DNA from: Chloracidobacterium sp. | Lineage (GTDB): Bacteria; Acidobacteriota; Blastocatellia; Pyrinomonadales; Pyrinomonadaceae | DNA: 64,000 nt | NCBI GenBank assembly: GCA_016716305.1 | Contig: JADJWP010000002.1 | Coordinates: 2,974,501 to 3,038,500, forward strand | Reading direction: 5' to 3' | In this document: in pieces, positions 8,674-17,240 of the stretch | How positions within the stretch are numbered: the first letter of the stretch is position 1 | How the letters are laid out: each line of letters opens with the position of its first letter | Position numbers and translations under genes: made by a program | The notes under the pieces: model-generated | Told to the model about the DNA's origin: nothing | Seen by the model: only the letters and a program-made list of their open reading frames with translations | Databases searched by the model: none

Positions 8674-9294
8674 CTAATTTCCTGCCCCTTCATGTTCCAT
8701 TTTGTGATACTGTTCCCGCCATTCCTTGATCGCCTTTTCGATCTCGTGAGCCCAGGTTCGCTGGCGGATTCGGTCGAACTGGCCCTTGTTCATTTCTTCC
8801 TCCATGAGCTGCAATCTGTTTTCGATTCGCTCCCGCCTCTGTTCCATGTTCATTATCCGCTTTTCCCAACGCTGCTTCTGCTTAGGGTCAAGGCTATTCA
8901 TGAAACGCTGGTGCTCTTGTTCCATGTTCCGCACTTGCTCACGGATCCTCATATGATTCTCCTTTCCTTGTGCGGCCGTGAATGCGGCACCGTCATAGTC
9001 CCGAACCATTAACTTCACGCGGTCACGGCTTTGATCGGTAAGTTTTATCCGATCGCGAAGCTGATCCAACTGTTTGTCGTCAAGACGTATACGATCACGG
9101 TCCTGATCGCGATCCATATCCCGATCAGGATCTTGTGTTCGATCTCGGTCCTGCGCCTTGTCGCGATCCTGCTGTTGAGTCACCTTGCCCTTGTCGGGCG
9201 TTGATTTACCTTTTCCTTGTGAGTAGGCTGTCCCGAACACACCGAACGAGAGTATTGCGACGACCATTAGTATTTGCGTAATTCTATCTTTCAT
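8674..9294 (-). CDS. Exported Arg/Asp-repeat, coiled-coil protein
   Basis: A 206-residue exported protein. The ATG at 9294 has AAGGAGGTG eight bases upstream and starts a signal peptide ending GTAYSQ; an upstream in-frame ATG at 9321 has no ribosome site. After the signal lies a low-complexity stretch of alternating Asp and Arg (QDRDRTQDPDRDMDRDQDRD), then about 120 residues of highly charged helix with heptad character (EQVRNMEQEHQRFMNSLDPKQKQRWEKRI). The helical half recalls periplasmic Spy/CpxP-like or LTXXQ proteins (LDPKQKQRWE resembles the LTPEQ.. repeat), but the match is weak. It may be a periplasmic chaperone or metal-stress protein; this is inference. Confidence 0.75.
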   Translation of the reverse strand: MKDRITQILMVVAILSFGVFGTAYSQGKGKSTPDKGKVTQQQDRDKAQDRDRTQDPDRDMDRDQDRDRIRLDDKQLDQLRDRIKLTDQSRDRVKLMVRDYDGAAFTAAQGKENHMRIREQVRNMEQEHQRFMNSLDPKQKQRWEKRIMNMEQRRERIENRLQLMEEEMNKGQFDRIRQRTWAHEIEKAIKEWREQYHKMEHEGAGN

Positions 9295-9645
9295 TTTTGA
9301 CACCTCCTTGATGCCTCGCATTCAGTTCAGAGCCCGCCTCGTTCAGATTCCCTATGACGCTGATAATGGCGGAGCCTGATACTGAATATCGGAGCAAATG
9401 TCGTACCGAACACATGCGTTCGAACAAGTGCTTTCGACATGGTGTTTAGCACCACAGGAGTTCAAATTTAGGCAGCGTCGGTCACCTGACTGTGAAAAAC
9501 TTCACAAGTGGGGCGCGTGAATTTGCGGTTGGTCGCGTTCTTATTATTCGAAATCGAAACAGCCCAAGGCTCTGGGGCAAATGTGACCAAATGGTTTCGG
9601 AAACTGATTGACAGTTGGGAATCAACTCGATCGGAACATGAAGAA
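9295..9645. other. Intergenic region, no gene seen
   Basis: About 350 bases between the Arg/Asp-repeat protein gene and tRNA-Leu. I see the AAGGAGGTG ribosome site of the first gene at its left end and a weak five-bp hairpin near 9612-9627 just downstream of the tRNA on the minus strand. No convincing reading frame. The 73-codon frame that overlaps the tRNA is spurious. Confidence 0.5.
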
Positions 9646-9732
9646 TGGTGCTGAGGGCGGGAATCGAACCCGCACGCCCCTAAGGACACAGGATTTTAAG
9701 TCCTGGGCGTCTACCAATTCCGCCACCCCAGC
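9646..9732 (-). tRNA. tRNA-Leu (anticodon TAA)
   Basis: A class II tRNA read on the minus strand. Acceptor arms GCTGGGG and CCTCAGC pair over seven bases with one G-U; the 3' CCA is encoded (9646-9648). The D arm contains GGAATTGGTAGAC, the anticodon stem CAGGA/TCCTG encloses CTTAAAA giving anticodon TAA, a long variable arm follows, and the T arm has GCGGGTTCGATTCCCGC. All are standard for bacterial leucine tRNA. Confidence 0.97.
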
Positions 9733-9865
9733 GCGCCTTCGAGATTAGCACAATGCAAAACTTCTTCAAAGACGCTCGCTCTTGGTGCGAGAGCTGACGA
9801 TCTCGGCTAATGCCCGTACGAATACCTATGGTAAGATTGGCTCACCTGACAGGTGGTATATACGA

Positions 9866-10342
9866 ATGGAACAGCTTTCCTGGATCTTTTGGTTATTGCT
9901 AGGTGTCGGCCTGATAGTTGCTGAGATCTTCACACTTGGATTTGTGTTGTTTTGGTTCGGCATCGGTGCGATCGCCGCCGCGCTCGTCGGCCTGATGGGT
10001 TTTGGGTTTGTGTGGCAATTTGCTGCGTTCGCGATAGTTTCAACGATCCTGACAGTGCTTTCCCGATCGATCTTTTCGTCTCACCTTTGGGGCAAAGGCG
10101 GCGACGAGGTAAAGATGGGAATTGATTCGCTGCCCGGACAGGTCGGAACGGTAACGATCGGCAGCAATGGTGCATTGAACGAGGGCGCGGTGCGTGTATA
10201 CGGTTCAGTTTGGACGGCGTTTCCGATCGACGGAGAAACTTCGCTGGCAGAGGGCGAAAAGGTCGAGGTAGTGAGTGTGAAAGGTTCGTCGATCTACGTT
10301 CGCAAGGTTCGCAGCGAACTTCCCGGATGGAAACAGGAATAG
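9866..10342 (+). CDS. NfeD-like membrane protein
   Basis: A 158-residue protein of the NfeD family. Two or three hydrophobic helices (about residues 3-75) are followed by a small soluble OB-like domain with the family signature SLPGQVGTV and ending VEVVSVKGSSIYVRKV. The start at 9866 has AGGTGG nine bases upstream; longer upstream in-frame starts lack a site. NfeD proteins act with SPFH/stomatin proteins or clpP-like NfeD1b proteases at the membrane, but neither partner is next to it here. The tRNA-Leu gene lies on the other strand upstream; the PP2C gene converges 15 bases downstream. Confidence 0.9.
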   Translation: MEQLSWIFWLLLGVGLIVAEIFTLGFVLFWFGIGAIAAALVGLMGFGFVWQFAAFAIVSTILTVLSRSIFSSHLWGKGGDEVKMGIDSLPGQVGTVTIGSNGALNEGAVRVYGSVWTAFPIDGETSLAEGEKVEVVSVKGSSIYVRKVRSELPGWKQE

Positions 10343-10357
10343 AAGCCGTTCGCCGAG

Positions 10358-11296
10358 CTAATCGATTATCTCGGCCGTATCCTGGTCAGCCGTGTCGTGT
10401 ATGTTACCAAGATCGACGAGCTCGAGCTGGACGTCCTCGCCGGTCGGTTCTTCGAGCCCGTCGCCGGTCAGCTTCGCGATCACCACGGTGATATTGTCCT
10501 CTCCACCATTCGCGTTTGCCTCAGTGACGAGTTCAGCACACGCAAGCTCGAGCGAATCATAATTATCGACAATTATTCGCTGTATGCTTGCCGGGCTGAC
10601 CTTATTCGAAAGCCCGTCGCTGCAGAGCATGACGACATCGCCCTGTCGGGGAGCCAGCCTTGCTGAAACAGGATAGATCTCGTTCTGAGCTCCGAGTGCC
10701 TGCAATATCACATTCTTAAGCGTATGTGTTTCGGCTTCTTCGGGCGAGATCTGCTGAGCATCGATCAGTTGCTGAACGAGCGATTGATCCTTGGTCACCT
10801 GATAGATCTTGCCGTTTCTTACAAGATACGCACGGCTGTCGCCGACCTGGATCAGATCAACTCCGCGAGGGGTCACGCCCACGCCCGTAAATGTGGCACC
10901 CATTCCCTGAAACTGCGGGTCCGAGCGGCCCTGCTGATGTACAAGGTGATTTGCGTAGAGCGTCGCGTTGTAGAGCTTTGCGATGAGATGATAATCGTAC
11001 GCCTCAGGGGTCAAGGTGGCTTCCAGGTCTTCTTCGAGCAGTTTTTTGCAGACGCACTCGACGGCCATTTTGCTGGCTACTTCGCCGGCCATTGCGCCGC
11101 CCATGCCGTCCGAAACGGCAACCACCACGCCGTTGTCGTCAATATCGAACTTCTGGCTTTCGATGATGAACTCGCCATCATTCTGATCGCTCGTCCAAGA
11201 GCGCGAATTTGTGATGTGCAACAAAAGGTAATTGTCCTCGTTCCCTTTACGAACGCGGCCAACGTGAGAAGTTGCATGAATCTCGACAGTTAACAT
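10358..11296 (-). CDS. PP2C-type protein serine/threonine phosphatase
   Basis: A 312-residue PPM/PP2C-family phosphatase of the bacterial PrpC/Stp type, expected to reverse Ser/Thr phosphorylation in the cytoplasm. Metal-binding motifs are complete: RKGNEDN near the N terminus, DGMGGAMAGEVAS, GDSRAYLVR, CSDGLSNKVS and GGEDNITVVIAKL. No membrane or sensor domain. I use the ATG at 11296; an upstream TTG start at 11320 would add eight residues. No kinase gene is adjacent, although Stp genes often sit beside PknB. The C-terminal ~50 residues are acidic and not part of the catalytic fold. Confidence 0.92.
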   Translation of the reverse strand: MLTVEIHATSHVGRVRKGNEDNYLLLHITNSRSWTSDQNDGEFIIESQKFDIDDNGVVVAVSDGMGGAMAGEVASKMAVECVCKKLLEEDLEATLTPEAYDYHLIAKLYNATLYANHLVHQQGRSDPQFQGMGATFTGVGVTPRGVDLIQVGDSRAYLVRNGKIYQVTKDQSLVQQLIDAQQISPEEAETHTLKNVILQALGAQNEIYPVSARLAPRQGDVVMLCSDGLSNKVSPASIQRIIVDNYDSLELACAELVTEANANGGEDNITVVIAKLTGDGLEEPTGEDVQLELVDLGNIHDTADQDTAEIID

Positions 11297-11377
11297 AAGT
11301 AATCTCGGTCCCCAACGCAACGCTGCGACAAAAGGCGGCTCTTCGAAGCGATGAGACCGAACAACGCCGGCTCAGAT

Positions 11378-12511
11378 CTATCCTAAGGCTTGATCCAGAT
11401 CCTCCAAAATGTCTTCTACATCCTCGATTCCCACGGATATTCTAACCAATCCGTCAGTTATGCCAAGACGTTCGCGGGTCTCGGCCGGCACCGATGCGTG
11501 GGTCATGGTCGCTGGATGAGAGATCAGCGTTTCGACCCCGCCGAGACTCTCGCCGAGAGTACAAAGCTTGACGCTTTCCAATACCTTTTTTGCATTTTCG
11601 AGCGATCCCGTTTCAAATGCTACCATACCGCCAAATCCGGTCTGCTGCCTTTTTGCAAGCTCATGCTGCGGATGCGAAACAAGGCCCGGATAATAGACCG
11701 TCGTCACCTTGGGATGCTCTGCCAGAAAGTTCGCAACGACGCGGCCGTTCTTATCGTGTGCTTCCATTCGCACGGCAAGTGTCTTGGTTCCTCGCAGAAC
11801 GAGGAACGAATCAAAAGGCGAGAGGATCGCTCCGATACCATTCTGAACGAACTTTATCCACTCGGCATCCGCCTCGTCATTAAGAGCAACGAAGCCGCCG
11901 ACGCTGTCAGAGTGGCCGTTGAGATATTTGGTCGTGGAATGAACAACGATATCGACACCAAGCTTGATCGGCTGCTGAAAATATGGCGACATGAACGTGT
12001 TGTCACAGACCACCTTTGCACCGTTCGCGTGTGCAAGGTCGGCAACGGCCGCAAGGTCCGTAACCGTCATTACCGGATTCGTCGGGGTCTCGACAAACAC
12101 CATTTTGGTGTTCGGCTTGAACGCTGTCTCAAGTTCGGCGACATTTGACGTATCGGCAAGATCGAACTCGATCCCGTAATCGACAAGTATTCGGCTAAAG
12201 AGCCGATAGGTGCCGCCGTAGGTATTGTCTCCGAGAATCACGTGATCGCCGCCTTTGACGAGCTTCAAAACGGCATCGATCGCAGACATTCCGGAAGCAA
12301 AAGCATAACCGTATTTCGCATCTTCGAGCGCGGCGATATTTTTCTCTAGAGCGAGGCGTGTCGGATTTTGCGTACGTGCATACTCAAAGCCTTTATGCTT
12401 GCCCAATCCTTCCTGGGCGTAGGTCGACGTCTGATATATCGGTACGCTGACCGCGCCGGTTGCGATATCGGGCTCGTTGCCAGCGTGGATTGCGATTGTC
12501 GAAAAGCCCAT
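11378..12511 (-). CDS. metB: Cystathionine gamma-synthase family PLP enzyme
   Basis: A 377-residue Cys/Met-metabolism PLP-dependent enzyme. Lys195 in HSTTKYLNGHSD is the Schiff-base lysine, Tyr44 and Arg46 in FEYARTQNPT bind the cofactor phosphate of the neighbouring subunit, and ASGMSAIDAVL and ETPTNP are also conserved. Length and motifs fit cystathionine gamma-synthase or cystathionine beta/gamma-lyase; the symbol metB is the best guess among close relatives. It lies 141 bases downstream of leuD on the same strand. No S-box or T-box leader is visible upstream. Confidence 0.85.
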   Translation of the reverse strand: MGFSTIAIHAGNEPDIATGAVSVPIYQTSTYAQEGLGKHKGFEYARTQNPTRLALEKNIAALEDAKYGYAFASGMSAIDAVLKLVKGGDHVILGDNTYGGTYRLFSRILVDYGIEFDLADTSNVAELETAFKPNTKMVFVETPTNPVMTVTDLAAVADLAHANGAKVVCDNTFMSPYFQQPIKLGVDIVVHSTTKYLNGHSDSVGGFVALNDEADAEWIKFVQNGIGAILSPFDSFLVLRGTKTLAVRMEAHDKNGRVVANFLAEHPKVTTVYYPGLVSHPQHELAKRQQTGFGGMVAFETGSLENAKKVLESVKLCTLGESLGGVETLISHPATMTHASVPAETRERLGITDGLVRISVGIEDVEDILEDLDQALG

Positions 12512-12652
12512 AGAAACGAAGCGATGTGGTGAAAATGTTTGAATGCAACGATCGCCGGTACCGCGAGGATTTTGTAACCAAAACCACAGATTTAGCGACC
12601 TTTAATGGTAACTTGAGGAATTGAAAAATGCAAACAGTAGGGAATTGAGGAT

Positions 12653-13285
12653 TTAGCGTGCAGAGTTGTGCATCGAGCGAGTCAAAAAACCGCGTTCCCG
12701 CCGCTCTCGAAGTTCATATTCCGCGATGCTTTTTTCGTGCTGCAGCGTGAGCCCGATATCGTCCAGCCCATTGATCAGACAATGGCGGCGAAACTGGTCG
12801 ACGTCAAATCCGGCGGCAATTCCAGTGTCGTCCGTAACGGTCATATCGATAAGGTTCACTGTGACCTCGTAAGCTGCTGAAGCGATCGAGCGGCCGATCA
12901 TTATCCGAACGATATCGGGCGGCAGGGCTACCGGTAGAATGCCATTCTTCAGGCTATTATTATAAAAAATATCGGCAAAACCCGGAGCTATCACAACCCG
13001 GAAGCCGTGATCAAGCAAGCTCCAAGGGGCGTGTTCGCGAGACGATCCGCAGCCAAAATTGTCGCCGGTGATCAAGATGGTTGCACCGCTTCGCTCCGGG
13101 TCATTCAGGATGAAGGTCTCGATCTTTGAGCCGTCGGGGCGATAGCGCCAATCGTGGAAGAGGAATTCGCCATAGCCCGTTCGCTCAATGCGAGTAAGGA
13201 ATTGCTTGGGAATTATCTGGTCTGTGTCGATATTCGCCATATCGATCGCTGCGGTCGTCCCGGAATGTACGGTGAAAGCTCTCAT
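12653..13285 (-). CDS. leuD: 3-isopropylmalate dehydratase small subunit
   Basis: The swivel-domain subunit of isopropylmalate isomerase, about 210 residues. Diagnostic motifs are NIDTDQIIPKQFL near the N terminus and GDNFGCGSSREHAPW at about residue 75. With LeuC it converts 2-isopropylmalate to 3-isopropylmalate. The ATG at 13285 gives the usual N terminus and a seven-base gap to leuC; in-frame starts at 13321 (ATG) and 13327 (TTG) would overlap the leuC end. No good ribosome site precedes any of them, so translational coupling to leuC is likely. Confidence 0.93.
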   Translation of the reverse strand: MRAFTVHSGTTAAIDMANIDTDQIIPKQFLTRIERTGYGEFLFHDWRYRPDGSKIETFILNDPERSGATILITGDNFGCGSSREHAPWSLLDHGFRVVIAPGFADIFYNNSLKNGILPVALPPDIVRIMIGRSIASAAYEVTVNLIDMTVTDDTGIAAGFDVDQFRRHCLINGLDDIGLTLQHEKSIAEYELRERRERGFLTRSMHNSAR

Positions 13286-13292
13286 AGACTGA

Positions 13293-14699
13293 TCAATTTC
13301 GCACTTCCCAGTTGCGGACATCGACAAAATGGCCGGCGATCGCCGCCGCCGCCGCCATTGGCGGACTTACCAGGTGTGTCCGGCCGCCGCGTCCCTGCCT
13401 GCCTTCAAAGTTCCGATTGCTCGTCGAAGCACATCGCTCGCCGCTGCTTAGGACGTCCTCGTTCATCGCAAGGCACATCGAGCATCCCGCGTCGCGCCAC
13501 TCGAAACCGGATTCGATGAAGATAGATGCGAGCCCCTCGTCTTCAGCCTGTTTCTGCACCTGCATCGATCCGGGAACGACCATCGCATTAACACCGTTTG
13601 CGACCTTGTAACCTTTCGCGATGATTGCAGCTTGTCGCAGATCTTCGATCCGCGAGTTCGTACACGACCCGATAAATGCACGGTCGATCGATATCTCTTC
13701 GATCGGCTGCGACGGCTCGAGACCCATATATTCCAAGGCACGCGTTTGCGAGCGTCGCCTTTCAACGTCTGTCGATGCTGCCGGATCGGGAACCGAATCG
13801 GTGATCATCGCAGACATTTCCGGCGACGTTCCCCAAGTAACGAATGGAGCGATCTCTTCGGCGTCGATCGAGACCGCTCGGTCGAAGGCAGAACCCGCAT
13901 CGGTCGGGAGTGAACGCCAATGATCGACGGCGCGATCCCAATCTTCACCCTTGGGTGCGAACGGTCGGCCTTCAAGATAATCGAATGTCTTTTCGTCCGG
14001 GGCTATCAGGCCGGCCTTTGCTCCAGCTTCGATCGACATATTACAGACGGTCATTCGACCCTCGATAGAAAGCTCGCGAATCGTTGTACCGGCATACTCG
14101 ATGACATGGCCCGTCGCACCGCCGGTACCGATACGGTTGATCACGGCAAGAATAACGTCCTTTGCGGTCACCCAGGGCATCAGATCGCCGTTGATCTCGA
14201 TCAGAAAATTCGATGCCTTGGTCTGCTGAAGGGTCTGGGTTGCGAGTACGTGTTCTACTTCGCTCGTTCCGATGCCGAAAGCAAGGGCACCGAAGGCGCC
14301 GTGCGTTGATGTATGCGAGTCACCGCAGACTATGGTCATACCGGGCATCGTCAATCCTCGTTCCGGCCCGAATACGTGAACAATGCCTTGTTCCGGACGG
14401 TCGAGGTCGAAAAGAGCGATCTGGTTGTCACGACAATTTGCTCGAAGCGTTTCGACCTGCTTCCATGCAATGCGATCTTTGAACGGCAAATTCCGGTTCC
14501 TTGTCGGGATCGCGTGATCAACGGTCGCGAACGTGAGGTCGGGCCTGCGCACGCGTCGGCCCGCCAGGCGGAGCCCTTCAAATGCCTGCGGTGACGTGAC
14601 CTCGTGGATGAGATGCAGGTCGACATAAAGGACCGCGGGCTGGCCTCGCCCCTGGCAGACAACGTGATGATCCCAGATCTTGTCGTAAAGCGTTCTCAT
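13293..14699 (-). CDS. leuC: 3-isopropylmalate dehydratase large subunit
   Basis: A 468-residue aconitase-family protein, the usual length for bacterial LeuC. The [4Fe-4S] ligands are present in IGSCTNSR and in AGCSMCLAMN. Other conserved segments are DLHLIHEVTSPQAFEGLR, GDSHTSTHGAFG and FAKGEDWDRAVDHW-like substrate region. It starts six bases after leuB and continues into leuD, in the order leuA-leuB-leuC-leuD. Confidence 0.96.
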   Translation of the reverse strand: MRTLYDKIWDHHVVCQGRGQPAVLYVDLHLIHEVTSPQAFEGLRLAGRRVRRPDLTFATVDHAIPTRNRNLPFKDRIAWKQVETLRANCRDNQIALFDLDRPEQGIVHVFGPERGLTMPGMTIVCGDSHTSTHGAFGALAFGIGTSEVEHVLATQTLQQTKASNFLIEINGDLMPWVTAKDVILAVINRIGTGGATGHVIEYAGTTIRELSIEGRMTVCNMSIEAGAKAGLIAPDEKTFDYLEGRPFAPKGEDWDRAVDHWRSLPTDAGSAFDRAVSIDAEEIAPFVTWGTSPEMSAMITDSVPDPAASTDVERRRSQTRALEYMGLEPSQPIEEISIDRAFIGSCTNSRIEDLRQAAIIAKGYKVANGVNAMVVPGSMQVQKQAEDEGLASIFIESGFEWRDAGCSMCLAMNEDVLSSGERCASTSNRNFEGRQGRGGRTHLVSPPMAAAAAIAGHFVDVRNWEVRN

Positions 14700-14705
14700 T
14701 TGACG

Positions 14706-15803
14706 TTAGACCGCGTGATAAGCGTGTGCGATCTCAACGCTTTCGATCGCAAAATGCAAAACTGCGTCGCCCATTTCGGATGTCGAAATGACCCGCGACC
14801 CACCGGCTCCGGCAATATCGGCGGTTCGATAGCCGGCATCGAGCGCAGCTCGGATCGCATTTTCGATCGCCCTTGCCGCCGTTTCGTTATTGCCCGAATA
14901 TCGCAGCATCATCGCTGCCGAGGCGATCGCACCGAGCGGATTTGCAATGCCGCGCCCTGCAATATCCGGGGCCGAACCGTGCACCGGTTCGTAAAGGCCG
15001 ACTTCGCCGCCGATCGTCGCCGACGCCAGCATGCCGAGCGAACCTGTGAGTACGGCGGCTTCGTCCGAGAGAATGTCGCCGAAGAGGTTTTCTGTCAAGA
15101 TCACATCGAAACGCGTCGGTTCGGTAACGAGGTGCATTGCGCAGGCGTCGACAAAAAGATGTTCCAACTCGATGTCAGGATATGACGCGCCCACACGATC
15201 GACGGTCTCGCGCCAGAGACGCGATGTTTCGAGGACGTTCGCCTTGTCAACGGATGTGACCTTTGTTTTGCGTTGACGTGCGGCCTCGAAAGCAACACGA
15301 GCGACCCGTTCGACCTCCGACATATCGTAACGCATCGTATTGAAGGCCTCACTTCGATCGTCGTTAAATCCGCGGGGTTCGCCAAAGTAGAGTCCTCCTA
15401 AAAGCTCGCGAACGATCAAAAGGTCGGTCCCGGCAAAGATCTCCGGCCGCAGCGGCGAGGCAGAAACCAGTGCCGGAATCGCCGCCGCAGGCCGCAGGTT
15501 CGCAAATCCGCCAAGGAGTCGCCTTAGTCGCAGCAGCCCGATCTCGGGCCGAGCCTCGGGCAGCAAATGATCAAACTCGGGCGAACCGACTGCACCAAGC
15601 AATACGGCATCTGAACGCAGACAAGCCTCGGCAGTCTCGTCGGGAAGCGGCGAACCGGCGGCTTTGATCGCAGCAGCGCCGATAAGGGCATATACAAATT
15701 CCGTCGAGGTCCCGAAGACCGGCCCAACCTGCTCGATTACCTTCACGGCCTCGGCAGTAACCTCGTTCCCAACGCCGTCTCCGGGCAATATTGTGATCTT
15801 CAT
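14706..15803 (-). CDS. leuB: 3-isopropylmalate dehydrogenase
   Basis: A 365-residue NAD-dependent decarboxylating dehydrogenase. GDGVGNEVTAEA opens the protein; the substrate site includes the three-arginine region (RPEIGLLRLRR), VDKANVLETSRLWRETV and FVDACAMHLV; the NAD-binding GSAPDIAGRGIANPLGAI segment and TENLFGDILSDEAAVL are conserved. It makes 2-ketoisocaproate from 3-isopropylmalate. It follows leuA by 14 bases and precedes leuC by six. Confidence 0.96.
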   Translation of the reverse strand: MKITILPGDGVGNEVTAEAVKVIEQVGPVFGTSTEFVYALIGAAAIKAAGSPLPDETAEACLRSDAVLLGAVGSPEFDHLLPEARPEIGLLRLRRLLGGFANLRPAAAIPALVSASPLRPEIFAGTDLLIVRELLGGLYFGEPRGFNDDRSEAFNTMRYDMSEVERVARVAFEAARQRKTKVTSVDKANVLETSRLWRETVDRVGASYPDIELEHLFVDACAMHLVTEPTRFDVILTENLFGDILSDEAAVLTGSLGMLASATIGGEVGLYEPVHGSAPDIAGRGIANPLGAIASAAMMLRYSGNNETAARAIENAIRAALDAGYRTADIAGAGGSRVISTSEMGDAVLHFAIESVEIAHAYHAV

Positions 15804-15817
15804 AACGATGTGTTGTG

Positions 15818-16990
15818 CTATGCGGCGATCGCCGTCGGCATACGGTCAGGAACGATCGAGAGCAGATCCTGATCGTAGATATTCTTCTTGCGGTCGGCGA
15901 GAGAAACAAATCGCGAATAGATCTCATTTATCTCATCGGCATCGAATGCAAATCCGAGTTCGCCATAGCGAGCGATCAATGCATGGCGGCCGGAGTGTTT
16001 ACCCAAAACTATACTGTTCTTGGGTACGCCGACGGATTCGGGGGTCATTATCTCGTAACAAAGAGGATTGCTGAGCACGCCGTGCTGGTGTATACCGGCT
16101 TCGTGTGCAAATGCATTGCGCCCGACGATCGCTTTATTTGGCTGGACGCCAAAGCTGATTATCGATGAGAGCAGCTGGCTCGTCGGATAAAGCTGGGTCG
16201 TGTCAATACCGGTCGTGACCGGAAGTTTGTCCGACCGGACGGCACATGCCATGATCACTTCTTCGAGCGAGGCATTGCCGGCACGTTCGCCGATCCCGTT
16301 GATCGTGCATTCGATCTGCGACGCGCCCGCCCCGATCGCGGCAATGCTGTTTGCGACCGCGAGGCCAAGATCGTTATGGCAATGAACGCTGATCGTTATA
16401 CTGCGATCGCCAACGACGCTTTCGCGCACCGTTTTGACAAGCTCCCCAAATTCGGTCGGAAGCGTGTAGCCGACCGTGTCGGGGACGTTAAGGATCGTCG
16501 CGCCTTCATCGACAGCCGCACTAAAAACCTCGCAGAGAAATCCGACATCGCTTCGCGTTGCGTCCTCGGCCGAAAATTCGACCTCTGCCGCGAGTCCGCG
16601 GGCGAGCTTCACGGCGTTGCGCGTCATAGCGATCACCTCTGAACGGGTCTTCTTCAACTTGAATTCCAAATGAATATCCGATGTAGCGACAAAGGTGTGT
16701 ATCCGTGGATGCCGTGCGGAACGCAGCGCTTCGGCGGCGCGGAGGACATCGTCCTCAACCGTCCGGCAGAGTGCCGCGACCGTCGCCCGGCCGCATTCGT
16801 CGGAAACAGCCTTGACGGAGCGAAAATCGCCATACGACGCGATCGGGAAACCTGCTTCTATGACATCAACTCCGAGGTTCTCGAGCTGTAATGCGAGATC
16901 GATCTTCTCGTTCAGGTACATCGAACAACCGGGCGATTGCTCGCCGTCGCGAAGCGTCGTATCGAAAATAGAAATTCTCTTTGTTTGCAT
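15818..16990 (-). CDS. leuA: 2-isopropylmalate synthase, short form without regulatory domain
   Basis: A 390-residue HMGL-like TIM-barrel enzyme that condenses acetyl-CoA with 2-ketoisovalerate, the first step to leucine. FDTTLRDGEQSPG (Arg14, Asp15) and SVHCHNDLGL (His203, His205) supply catalytic and divalent-metal residues. ATG at 16990 has GGAG five bases upstream; the 35 in-frame codons before it cover the promoter leader and are not used. Typical LeuA proteins have about 510-520 residues with a C-terminal leucine-binding dimer domain of about 130; here the chain ends after the second subdomain and leuB starts 14 bases later. Citramalate or homocitrate synthase are alternatives, but the operon supports LeuA. 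Confidence 0.92.
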   Translation of the reverse strand: MQTKRISIFDTTLRDGEQSPGCSMYLNEKIDLALQLENLGVDVIEAGFPIASYGDFRSVKAVSDECGRATVAALCRTVEDDVLRAAEALRSARHPRIHTFVATSDIHLEFKLKKTRSEVIAMTRNAVKLARGLAAEVEFSAEDATRSDVGFLCEVFSAAVDEGATILNVPDTVGYTLPTEFGELVKTVRESVVGDRSITISVHCHNDLGLAVANSIAAIGAGASQIECTINGIGERAGNASLEEVIMACAVRSDKLPVTTGIDTTQLYPTSQLLSSIISFGVQPNKAIVGRNAFAHEAGIHQHGVLSNPLCYEIMTPESVGVPKNSIVLGKHSGRHALIARYGELGFAFDADEINEIYSRFVSLADRKKNIYDQDLLSIVPDRMPTAIAA

Positions 16991-17049
16991 CAATACTCCT
17001 TTGTGAATAAACGAGCCGTTCGAAAAGGGCACAAAGACCGAATGCCGAG

Positions 17050-17079
17050 ATTTTATCGTGACGAAAAGAACAAAGTCAA
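17050..17079 (-). promoter_or_regulatory. leuABCD promoter
   Basis: On the minus strand TTGACT, an 18-base spacer and TAAAAT, each five of six to the sigma70 consensus. The -10 lies about 60 bases before the leuA ATG. A palindromic operator directly abuts the -35 on its upstream side. Confidence 0.65.
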
Positions 17080-17080
17080 G

Positions 17081-17105
17081 CTTATGTATTTGCAAAATAC
17101 ATAAG
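17081..17105. promoter_or_regulatory. Palindromic operator between leuA and the LysR gene
   Basis: A perfect palindrome with 11-bp arms (CTTATGTATTT / AAATACATAAG, central three bases GCA). It contains the LysR-type T-N11-A core (GTAT...ATAC). It ends one base upstream of the leu -35 box and lies in the interval between leuA and the divergent LysR gene, the usual position for a LysR activator site that also controls its own gene. Confidence 0.7.
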
Positions 17106-17240
17106 AAAGAATGATGACGCGATAAGTACGATCTGAACGTTTCAGCGGCTTTTCTGGAGCGCCGGCCTTGTCAGCAATTCGCTCTTGCTGAAAGATTTAG
17201 TAGAATGATGACCACACGGATCTTAATTCCAGACCGGAAT

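Noticed and set aside
9468..9689. Open frame of 73 codons on the minus strand
   Set aside because: It overlaps the tRNA-Leu gene.
12512..12652. Possible S-box or T-box leader upstream of metB
   Set aside because: No conserved riboswitch or T-box elements are visible in the 141 bases.
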